Both the position numbers and the translations under genes were made by a program. From NCBI GenBank assembly GCA_949317995.1, contig OX439044.1, forward strand, positions 22,640,733 to 22,704,732: a stretch of 64,000 nucleotides of DNA, written 5' to 3'. The stretch is from Acholoe squamosa. Lineage: Eukaryota; Annelida; Polychaeta; Phyllodocida; Polynoidae. Positions 39,701 to 51,700 of the stretch are shown here, piece after piece; the first letter of the stretch is position 1, and every line of letters starts with the position of its first letter. The notes under the pieces are model-generated. The model saw only the letters and a program-made list of their open reading frames with translations, searched no databases and was not told the DNA's origin.

Positions 39701-42700
39701 TTATTAGGGTATGTGCGCTAATTAGGTCGAATACGGTATGGGTTATACTACGGAGATCCCTCCATGTAAAATATGTGGAGACAAAATACGTATACTATAG
39801 GTACCTGTAACATCATAACTAGACAGACTAAATGATCAAGTGCTAGAAATAATGCAGACACCCAGGTAGGAAGCTCTGTCACCAATGCTTATCTGAATGT
39901 AGGTTTAATACCAACAGGTCTGTCTATGGTACCATGTAAAGGAAGGGGGGGGGGGTCAGCATACAGGAACATGCTTGGATTATCAGCTCTTGTCCTGTGG
40001 ATAACGAGAGCTTACCTGTGGATTATCACTCACCCCAGCAGGTGCTCAACACCTCCCTATACTCCTCACCTGTTATAGGTAAAATACATTTGTATATTAC
40101 CGTAATCTCTTGCGTATAAGGCGGGCCTCCCAAGGCCACTTAAAAAGGTCTATTTCTCCTCTTTCCTATCCCCTCAGGATGTGTGTGGTGCACATATGCG
40201 TGGGCACTGACAAATTGTGTAATGTCGTTCTCGCCATGAATATGACCTCAGCTGTCAAAATGGCGTTAAACATCTATTACTCACTCACTCTCACGTATAA
40301 GGCGCGTCTTATACGCCAAACAAAATTATGCTGAGTCTTATACGTGGGAGCGACATTGCCTTGAGTTTGGGGTGCGCCTTATGGGGGGGGGGGTATTTCT
40401 ACTATAGAACAATACTAAACTAACAAAAGTCTGCCCTCAGAGGTGTGCCTTATACTTGAAACAGACCTCCCTGAGTTGGCGGTGCGCCTTATAGGTGAGC
40501 TGCGCCTTATACGCGAGAGATTACAGCAAAACCTATTATTTAACAACACATGGTCTGATCAGCAATAACAATAGGAATCATTTATCTGATCACCATTTCC
40601 ATGTCTCAAGGGGTGATCCATAACCTAGTACCGTACGTCACACCTTAAGGAGTGAGGGGGTGTTGGTTAAAGTGTGAGAACCAATGGTAAACATATGATG
40701 AACCTTTGGACTTTGGTATAAATAGGCATGTTTGTTTGCAAAATATCACCCTTTAATCTATGCATAAATGTTCATGACTCAAAATCGACGTATCACGGAG
40801 AGAAGAAACTAGAGCCACTGCAGTAGTAGCGGTAATGTCAGGAAATCAAAGATTATCAATTTAACAAAGCAGACGGCGGAGTTCTAAGGAGCATCTGGAC
40901 TCTGATTACGAAAATTGCTTCATCAAGCAGAGAATGATCTGGACGGTCAATAGAAGGTTCCATTTTGAACCTGTCATGTCTACTTTCAGCATGCTTGGGT
41001 GTCGGTGACGGTGATCGTCAGTCTAAAAACCCCGGGAATTAATATTTGCACACACAGTGTGCCAATAGACTGAATAGTGGATCGGACGTGTCTCCGTAGA
41101 AAGTGAATGGGTGAGGCAGACGACAAATAAAATGACCCACTTTGCATCCCGTTATACTGATCAGGGGCTCTACCGTGGAGTTTGACATGACGCGTCATCG
41201 TAGCCCCATTATGAGTTCATCTCCCACCCTAATTGGATTCTTTTCTTTGCAAAGCCAGAAACCAGGAAGGCGAAAAATTGACCCAGATCCCAGTCAGCTG
41301 GTACTTTTTGGTCCTTCTGTCCCAGTGACGCCTTCATGATCATCCCCGATGGCTACGTGCAGACGCTGGAATATTCTTGCTGCGGGGTACCATGCAGGGT
41401 GAACACGAACATGGAGGGAGGTATAGGGGTCGTTCTTTGGATACGACACACTAAAAAGATAAGGCTTAAAAAGGTACTCTGTAGTGATCACTTTTTGTCA
41501 TCTCATTGATGGTCCCGAGGGTGAGTTCCCCATGAGCTTTAAGGTGATCACATGTGATCACCCTGGGTGATCACTACAGAGTACCTGTCTGAACTGTTTA
41601 GAGAGGGGTTTGTGAATGTTTAGGTTGTCGTTAATTAAGATTTTTGCATAAATTTGCATAATTATCCCCTTACCTCCCCACATCCAAGCATCCATTGAGG
41701 GCACTTAGAGCTGACTTATGATGCCTTGGTGAGGCATACATGTAGTTGTTTGTATAAGGAATATTAGCCATTCCCCATGGTTATAATTATGGTTTGACTG
41801 ACAAAAGAGGTGTCACTCATTTAACATGCTTTCGTCTTTGATAATTTTGACCAAATGACTTTTTTGATCAATTAACATTCCCTTGTGATGAAATTTTTCA
41901 CATTGTTCATCTTATAGACACTGTGGATCAAGAGTATTTTAAATAAAAAAAAAAATTAGTAGCTCACATAGCGAGCATTGCATATCCTATTGTTGTATAC
42001 TACGGCCCCCTGGTGGTAGAAAAATATCATCAAAGTGATGACCTTGAGTGATCATCATGATTACCTTAGCTCATCAATAGGGAAAGAGGACCTTAACTCA
42101 TCGATAGTGATCACCTTAATAGACGCCTATATTTTCAGTGCAGGAAGAAAATTAAGAAATCATGATTTTAGGAGAATTCTAAGACTGAATTACATTCAAT
42201 GAGACTACCCCTGTCCCCGCCCCCACCGCTAACAATGTACCCTTAGGCCACACTAAAAAAAAGTTCGTTTCTGGTTGAGAGGATGAGAATTTTAAAAGTC
42301 AGTAGGTAGGTAGGGACATGAAAAAAGTTTTTCATAAGCACCTCTCACACTCATACGGCCTCTCAACCAGAAACAGACTTTTTCAGTGTGGCCTTATTAC
42401 AACGAAATACATAGAAACAACAACAAAAGCGGAACTATCAATGGATCCTTTTCACTTGTCTCCACAACAATTGCTTAATTCCCAGCTTGCTGTGTAATGC
42501 CAAGGTCACAATTTCCCACTATTTATTTGACTTTTTTATTGATACGCCTGAATAAGAGCACTGAGTTTCCAATTCAAACTGAGCCTATTTTTTGACACTG
42601 TGGTCACATTAGAAGTACCAAGTTCCAGGACCTGCCTCCGGTTACAGGTCACATGATCAGCCCCAAAATTTCCTGCACATGCTCGTGACTCGGTTTAGCG

Positions 42701-45700
42701 GAACTTCCAGTAATTTAGCAACGCCATAAATCATGTGGTGTCTTATCGGGGTTGATACTTGGATAGGGTATCAGGATAATGTGGGAAGGGGGCAGGGTGC
42801 TTTAGAATTAGCAGAGGGAGGTGGACACGGTTCATTGACCCATCAGTATAGATTGATGGCAGAGCTGGATGTTAATGAGGCGCTTGTCACGTGACATTAT
42901 CAGATGAGCCATGTAATGACAGCTTCGTTAGGAACAGTAGTGCAGATCCCTGACCTTCACTGAATAATTGAATTTAATCAGTCAGTGTTCTAATTCCAGG
43001 TATAAAGATAGTGCTAGCAGGGGAAAGTATACGTTATTATACTGTTAAAAAGGCCACGGATGTTGGTAATTGGCCCAGGGTATCCCCTGGGCTATTGGAG
43101 CCGGGTTTTCAGTCAGATCCACAAATTTGTAATCACCAACTTTAGGGTGTAATTCAGTGATATACTGTTAGTTTACACATTTTTCAAAAGCCAAAGGAAA
43201 GTTTCAAATCTCATCTATCAGACAACATTTTGTCCTTTATGGTGAGTGATGTCTTTCTCTATGAAAAAAGCTGCTGTACTTACGTCATGTTTTTGGGAGC
43301 TATACTGACTACACATTCTTTAACCATTGGGTCTATGGGTCAGATACATTTTGGCGATGAAATTAGCACATGGAGTCCTATGGGTAATCACCAAGTGAGA
43401 CACTTTTTTTCAGCAGGCAATGTTTACAGGCAATGTTTACAGTGTCCAAGCTATACACATAACACATTGGGGACTGAGCGATAAACTAAGCGTGCTAAGG
43501 ATAAAGTTTTCTGTGGGGGCTAGGTGTTCATGGGGCCAGGTTTCCAGGGGGCCACGGGTCCAGGGGCTAGGTGTCCAGGGGGCCAGGTGTCCAGGGGCCA
43601 AGTGTCCAGGGGCCAGGTGTCCGGGGGCCAGGTGTCCGGGGGGCCAGCACACCAGGGAGCCAGCGGTCCAAGGGGTTTAGTAAGAGAAGATTATGCCAGA
43701 CTGGTGTCAGTACATGTATAGATAATAGTCTCTATTTGTAAGTAATTAGTCAATATTTCGCAAGTGCTCATTCCTGTGACCCTACAGGGTTTTATGGTAC
43801 CTACCCTGAGCCTTCTGTGCTTCAATGCACAACGCCCAATTTTTATATTGGGGGGGGGGGGTAGTAGACCCTGGGCCATATGTGATATATATCACACGTT
43901 AAATCTTTCAATTTGGATTGGAGATAAGACGCTTACTACCAGTAAGTCCTACTACCGGTAGGGTGCTAAAAGCTCTCGATATTTCCTCTATGGTCTCTGT
44001 TGATGTCACAGTCAGAGAAGGTGAAGTTATGGTATAGATATTATACCGTTTTGAGGAGCAGAGAAGTCCACTATCAGGAACATTGCCCTTTATTTTAGTA
44101 AGGAGCATGACGAGGCTCCAAGTGCTCAGGAGTTGGATAAACAGAAGTACCACGCAAATACGTGGCCATACAATCAGAAGCCTGCAGGGTAGTAAACATG
44201 TTCTACTATCAGATAGGAAGCAGCTTAAGTCTCCAAAGCACCAATTTTGGAGTGAACTGGAGCACCAACTTTGCAGCAAAAGTAGTTCCAGTAAAGGAAG
44301 GAAGATGAGGGGGTAGAGTCTTTAGAAAGATGGGTGTCCGTTATGATCAGGTTAAGGGCTTGATAACGAAATCGTTCAGCAAATAGAAATGCCCAAATGC
44401 CCCTCTCCATGTTCTGCCTAATTTATGATGCTTGCAGATATAGAGTACATCTATGACCCCCCCCCCCCCCCCAACGCCCACAGGAAAAAATGAGATGATA
44501 TAAGTTACTTCCCCTATCAAACGCGCCTGAGGTAACTGTCAGATGAAGTGGAAAATGTAACAGTAAAGTTTATAATGGTTGTCCTTACGGAAGACATACA
44601 ACTAAGGGAGTGATCATTTTTTAAAAACGGGGGGGGGGGGGTTTGCACGCTAATGCGCGAAAACAATTTTAACCCCTCCTCCCATTCTCAAGGGTAATTG
44701 TCGACCTCCCTCATAGGGGATGAAAATCGCGCGTGAATGCGCCATTTTATACTATAGTAACGCGCAGGCTTTGTCACTGAAAACAGGTGAAATCATTTCG
44801 ACTCCCATCCTTCAGAGAGGTCGAAAAAATTCTGACCCCCCCCCCAACCCTCCAGCCCCCCCCCCCGCACCACCCCTGTTGTTTAAAAATGATCACAACT
44901 ACATATTCTTCAGCGCCACATGGTCATCATAGTGATGGGGATATACCATATGGAGAATTAAACGAAAGATATTTAGACTCTTAGTTAATTTGTTAAAATT
45001 GACGTTATAGCTAGGTCAGTTTCATCGATTTTATGTGTTTTAATTCTGAGGAAATGAAAGCCTAAAAGTGAGCCTGCTTAAGTGGAAGAGGGTGTGACGC
45101 CCTTTTGTCTGGATAAATAAACAGAAAGTCGTCATTAGTGTGTCCATCGCTAGTTGTCCAAAACTGCCAATTCCAAAAGGCCAACCATTTGTCTCCTTAA
45201 GAAGACACGTCTTGATATGATTGGACAGTTGGCTTTGTCAAGTACCACCCAGTAAAGCACACTTTGAGGCTCCCACTGCCCTCCTGCTGTTCATAAAGAT
45301 ATCAAACCCTTATGTCTTACCCCCTAGACAGAAGAGGCACCTCCTCCCCCAACGCCCTATCTGGCTGTATATTCCTACCCCCTACAGAGCCAGCACTTTA
45401 CCCTTTCCATCACCAGCCCCACCCACCAACCTTTCCCTTCCCCTACCAATGAAGTCCACCCCTCCCTGCCACTCCCACCGAACCCTCCCACCTATTTGGT
45501 CATCTCCCATGGCATGTGAAAACATAGTGTTGAATTGTATCGTTCATGGTAAGTGGACTTTGATATCTGAAGTGATACCATCATTTGAGGTAGTATCCTT
45601 AAAGCTGTTCTTAATAAAGGAGAGGAATTCACAAATGTTAGAATTTTCAACGAAGCTAACTTTCTTAACCACCAGAGTCTGCTGTCTGTCCCAAACGGGT

Positions 45701-48700
45701 TCTACTATTGGTATAGATGGTTATAGACTAAGGAGACTTCTTGTAGTCTCGTCGGTTAGACAGACTTAGTTACCCCCTACAGAGTGGCTGGAGCCCACAC
45801 GTGTGACAGATGGGGGATTCAAACTCATTTACCCTTCACGGTACAAGACCCTGAAATTATGATAACTCTCACCCATTACTTTCTCCTTCACCCTCCCCCA
45901 CATTGCCATTGGTGCACAGGTGACTGGCGACCGGCTAATTGAGGAAAGTGTCGGTTGGGATAATGTACTGTCTCTGTGGGCAGCTTTTTGTAGTTGACCA
46001 TTCTACCTATACTTTAACCAACTTTAAGTCAAGATTGTAAGTATACATTGAAGGGGCCGTCATATGAATTGAAGGTCCTGTCAATTGATATTGGTATGAG
46101 TTGCTACTATCATCCCTTTTTGGAGAGGCGGGGTTCACATACAAATGTGACATATGCCGTTAAATGTTGAGACAAAACAACAACAACAACAACAACAAAT
46201 AGTTCAGGGACTGACCACAGTAATTGTGTTGTATGCATTACACCTTTTTAGTTATTTTAATGCACTCAGTGAACTATGCCACTTCTCTTACATAAGATTG
46301 TCTTCGTGTCTTATATTGTGTTGTCCACAAAAGCATGTGCACAAAGTTACGTTTTGTCATATTTAAAAGAGGGGCGAGAGGAGGGGAAAAAAGAAAAATC
46401 AGGGACGGATCGAGGTGGGGGGGGGGGCAAAATCAGGAAAAGTTACCACTATCCGGATCCATCACTGAACATCATTTAATACTATATTTGGTGAGTTAGA
46501 AGGTAACTTGAAAACCTTTTCGCTGTCTGGACGTTATTAACATACTGTGTTGCGATGTATTGTCGCCATCTGACGGAAAAGATCAGAACTACCCGTAGTC
46601 ACAGATCCCGTAATCAAGATTACAGATTCAGTGAGGCCCCCTCAAAGAGGCATCTTTTACCTTGTTAACCAGATGAAGTTACAACCTTCTTGCACAAAGG
46701 CGAAGACATTGTCCTCTATTCCCCCAACACAAAAGTTGGGACTTTTTTTTTGCCTCAGTAAAAGAATCTTGGGCAGTTCCCTAAACGAAGTATGTATTAT
46801 TTTGATGAAACTAGAAAACTCCATAGAATTCTGAATGCTTTGGAATTGTCTAGGCCTAAGGCAATTGACTTAACAAGAAGTTACATGTACATTTTTATAT
46901 GCCGAGATATTCACTGTGGATTATAAAAACCACTTGTGTATCGGTGCATTGATAGTTTGGACAATCACCCTTGTTAAGGCTAAGCTCAATGGTCCATATT
47001 TATCTCTCCCTTCATCCCCTGCGACATGCCACTTCTTTGTGAAACACGCCATACGGCCCTATTAGTTGTTACAACTTACATCCCCCCATGACATGTAAAG
47101 CCATGTAAACACATTCTGCGTGCCATTTAGACGGCCTTATCAACCATCCACTTCATCAAAATCACCGCACATCACGTCAACTCAATAGGTCGGTAGGTCA
47201 GAGGCGAGAGGCATTGACCTTGGCTGCTCATCTCTCACAGGTGCCTTGACCTTGAAGCGACCTTTTGACCTTGGGGTAATGGGGCAGGTGACGGGGTTGC
47301 TTTGAAGGAGGCGGGAACCGCCTGTTGGCGGTAACCATCAAAGGCTGGTCGCACGCGCACATTTCACACTGGTTACTATGGTAACAAGAATGTTGTGTTG
47401 GTTAGACTTCGCATGTGCAGGGGGAGGGAATGTATATTAGAGGTTAGACACCAGGGTTATGTTTGTATATGTTACGGTAGGATGCTTTCCTTACTTGGGT
47501 GGGGAACATGTATGTGTGGAGCTTGGTGGAGGGAGGGGGGGGGGTGACATTTTACAAACCTGTAGTTGTGATATGTCACGCTAGGAAGTGAGTTAGTGTG
47601 TATTTTACAGGGCTGAACCCAATAGGAATGACCAATTACCGCAAAGTTCTCATTTTGAAAGAGTACTATCCATAGGCTTGTATTGCAAAATATTTGTAAG
47701 TGAAATACTGAATTAACTGCCAGTATTTGGTCGTCTTAAGTTAAGGAGAACACAAAAAGAAGGGATAACTCATTGCTCTTAAAAAGTTATCATGTGTAAT
47801 ATTAATGTATACACATTTTTTTTTCTAAATTTCACAGCTACTTATACTGGACAGACTGGGGAGAGATGCCCAAGATCGAACGTGCTGGTATGGATGGGTC
47901 GCTGGAAACACGACAAGTTGTCATTTCTGAGAGGATCTTCTGGCCGAATGGGCTGACCCTGGACTATGAGTCGTCACGTATCTACTGGGCAGATGCCAAG
48001 CTGCACTTCATTCACAGCTGTAACTATGATGGATCTGACCGTAGAGTGATCGTGGCTGGTCCACTGCCGCATGTGTATGCCTTGACTCTTTATGAAGAGA
48101 CCCTATATTGGACGGACTGGACAACACATGCTATTCACTCCTGTAACAAACACACGGGCAAAGACCTGAAGGAGGTGCACTCCAAAATCTACTCACCAAT
48201 GGACATGCATGCCTTCTCAGCACAGCGACAGCCTCTAAGTAAGTCAACTTAGAACATTGTTGGAAATTTAAATGTTTATTGTACTCCCCAAGTGGAGGTC
48301 AAATTTCATATCTTCTGCTTATGCGAACAAATCTTGGTTGAATTCCATCTGACATTAAATACGATATAGTTGTTGAAATAGTAATGGATGTTACCGCTTC
48401 TTCTGTAGCTCCCAGCCCATGTGGAGAGAAGAATGGTGGATGTTCCCACCTTTGTTTGATGGCGCCTCGACCACCGTTCTACACATGCGCCTGTCCAACT
48501 GGCGTCCAACTTCTAGCCAATAACAAAACTTGTGCAAATGGTAAGATATTAAGAAATACACAACCATGCTTTACCTGTTCTAGATTTGTTGTTTCTAAAG
48601 AAACACCAAATGATGTAAGAAAAATCCTGAAAAGAGTAATGAAGAATTGCAAACCCGTTTTCATGATCAATCAAGCAATCGTTTCCATGATACAATTAAT

Positions 48701-51700
48701 GTTAATCTTTACCTTTCTTCCCCCATGAACAGGACCCAAAGAGATACTTTTATTGGTGCGACGCACAGATATCCGCAGCATATCACTCGACACACCAGAC
48801 TATACAGATGTTGTGTTGGACCTGTCTGCCATTCACCATGCTATCGCCATAGACTACGACCCTGTAGAGGGACACATCTACTGGACGGATGACGAGGCTG
48901 GTGTTATCAAGAGAGCCTACATGGATGGCACCGGTATGTCACCAGCATAAAAACTGAAGACTTATAGCTACATGTATACCTCGTAATTAAAATGTAATAT
49001 AGGGTTGAATGTAGTGATGTGTAGGTGCTTAGTTTGTAGATACATTTGTATTTTCCCATCGAGGATTTTGGCTTTTTGTCGGCTTGTCAGATACTGCTCG
49101 GAGACGGAATGATTTCAGACAGAGGTGTCAGAATTTATAATGTCCTTCAATACTTATATTCGCATTGTTTGCTCATAAAATATAAAAAAATACATCACAG
49201 GTGAGGAAGTGATCGTCTCTACGGAGGTGGACCACCCTGATGGTATTGCCGTGGATTGGGTGGCACGGAACCTGTATTGGACGGATACAGGCACGGATCG
49301 GATAGAAGTTGCCAGGCTCAATGGTACATCACGCAGAGTGCTCATCTCAGAGCGGCTGGACGAGCCCCGATCTATTGCACTGGATCCTATGAGAGGGTAA
49401 GCCTTTCTGTATTACATGTCACATGAAGGAAAAACCTAATAGTATTAGTTAATCCACATTTGTTAGGGTTACAAGGTATAACCAGTACCTCAAGTGGCCA
49501 AGTGTGAAACACCTTGGATTGGTCAATGAGCACTGGTTATACCGAGTAACCCTACAGAACTGTGGGTTAACTGACTTAAACCTTGGTTACATGAAGTAAC
49601 CACAACTTCTTTCCTTTGTTCTAAGGTGTCACCGTGGTTTAATAATAGATAAGTAGTAGTGCTCTAACATGAACCTTTATACATTTTCACATACATCAAA
49701 ATGACTTTTATCTCCCTGATCCATGACTCCGTTGACTACGCCTTACAGGTACATGTATTGGACAGACTGGGGTGAAACACCTAAGCTTGAGCGAGCTGCA
49801 TTAGATGGGACAGAGAGACAGGCACTAGTTAATACATCATTGGGCTGGCCCAATGGTCTGGCCTTGGACCTTACGGCACAGAAGGTGTACTGGGGTGATG
49901 CACAGACAGACAAGATTGAAGTAGCCAACATGGATGGCACTGGTCGTCGTACTCTTGTATCTGAACAACTACCCCATATCTTCGGCTTTAGCCTTCTGGG
50001 TGAGTATATGACTGTTAAAAGTTCGGGTGATGATTACGTAGTATTGTTGAGTTTAGTAAGTAGATTTGAAAACATTAGTTGGATTAAACTGCTAAAATTT
50101 TGATAAAGTCACCCCAATGAACGGTTGATTTGCTGTCCGCTTTTCAAAAGCTATACCAAGTTTCCAGGTTATCCAGTGGAGACTCGCATTGCTTCATCTG
50201 GTACCTTGCGAGTGTAAAGCACTGATAACATCCCCTCAAAAGTTTGCAGTGAATGAATGGAATTTTTCAATTGTTAATGCATCCCGGTCCATCCATATGG
50301 TCTGTTCCGACCCCCCATCTCATGATATACATGTACCTGTGATTGAAGTGTGTATCATTGTGCCCTTGTGTAGGAGACTGGATATACTGGACAGACTGGC
50401 AGCGGCGGTCCATAGAGCGTGTAAATAAACATACAGGTGGGGAGCGATCTGTCATCATCGAGCAGCTCCCAGATCTGATGGGGCTCAAAGCGGTCAAGAT
50501 GGCCTTTGACAGTACCATAGCTGACTATGCAGGTAGGGGAACCTTTGTTAAATGATAGATTTTATAAATTCAAATCACCCTTTTGAGGAAAGTATCCATA
50601 TATTTGATATTCTATATTAGTTGAACAAGACTGACACTGTTGCTGATTCAGGAATTTCAAGGGGAGGGGATGCTTTTGAAATCAAGGACTTCACGGGTGG
50701 TGTGTGCTAGCCCACCCCCTCTTAATCTGCCACTGAGAGATAGTGGTATTACAGTATTGTATGACTGACTCACTGGCAGTAATAATTAAGATGAAATACA
50801 GCAAGGTTTTTCATGTAAAATTTGATCTGTTTCCAGGCAATGCTTGTTCCAAGGACAATGGTGGATGCTCCCACCTGTGTCTGAATCGGCCACAAGGCCA
50901 GGAACATGTATGTGCATGCCCGATGGGACTGGAGCTATTGGACAACGGCCGCGTGTGTATTGTACCTGAAGCTTACCTCATCTTCACACGACGTGACAAC
51001 ATACGGCGCATCTCGTTAGAAACCAACCACAAAGATGTGGTTATCCCCATCTCTGGGGTGCGAGAGGCCAGTGCACTTGACTTTGATAGCAATGATAACC
51101 GCATCTACTGGACGGACATATCCAAGAGGGTAAGTATTATAATTCGTAACCATTCATAATTTCTGTGTAATCGTATTTTAAGTTGCCATGGAATTAGAAA
51201 GCCATAGCCGTAGAAAGTTTTCTATATGAGTAGATTAAGTCTTCAATTAAGAAAAGGAAATATTTTTTGGGTAATTAGTTTGTCACATCAATATCTCCTT
51301 ATTGTTTATTTGATGTTTCACCCTTCATTCCCAAACAGAGCATTAGTCGTGCCTTTATGAATGGGTCAGCATTGGAAGAAACCATCAAGATCGGTCTTGA
51401 GTACCCTGAGGGCATAGCCGTAGATTGGGTCGCACACAACATCTATTGGGCAGACAGTGGCACATCCAAGATTGAAATGTCCCGATTAGATGGTGCTAAC
51501 CGGAAAGTGCTCGTATGGAAGGACATCCAAAGTCCTAGGGCTATAGCACTTGACCCACCAGAAGGGTAAGTTAACACTTTGCATTACTTTCTCGTTTCAA
51601 GTATTCATTTTCTATATTATTTACCTGGAAGTTGGTATCGGAGGCTTTTTCTACCAGCAGCAGGTGGACTTTAGTGGGGTAGGTTTTTTGTTTTTGTTTT

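Larger units (their letters stand above)
27786..47837 (+). other. LRP6: LRP5/6 intron 2 (20 kb)
   Basis: Bounded by donor GTGAGT and acceptor TTTCACAG. No exon is skipped: the glycine codon and propeller sequence join directly across it. It carries most of the repeats listed between these points; elsewhere (for example 27786-31961, 34525-36957, 37331-39553, 44900-46632) nothing beyond low-complexity sequence was seen. Confidence 0.85.

Noticed and set aside
43420..43680. [15 protein letters not shown] collagen-like frame
   Set aside because: Translation of the CCAGGTGTCC minisatellite; frames on both strands are equally open.
45221..45769. 182-codon open frame on the plus strand
   Set aside because: Begins at TTG, proline-rich low-complexity translation, no domain, inside LRP5/6 intron 2.
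7120..50340. Frequent TACATGTA/ACATGTAC palindromes (for example 7122, 29700, 30031, 50330)
   Set aside because: Common in several invertebrate genomes and not clustered near any feature; no evidence of function.
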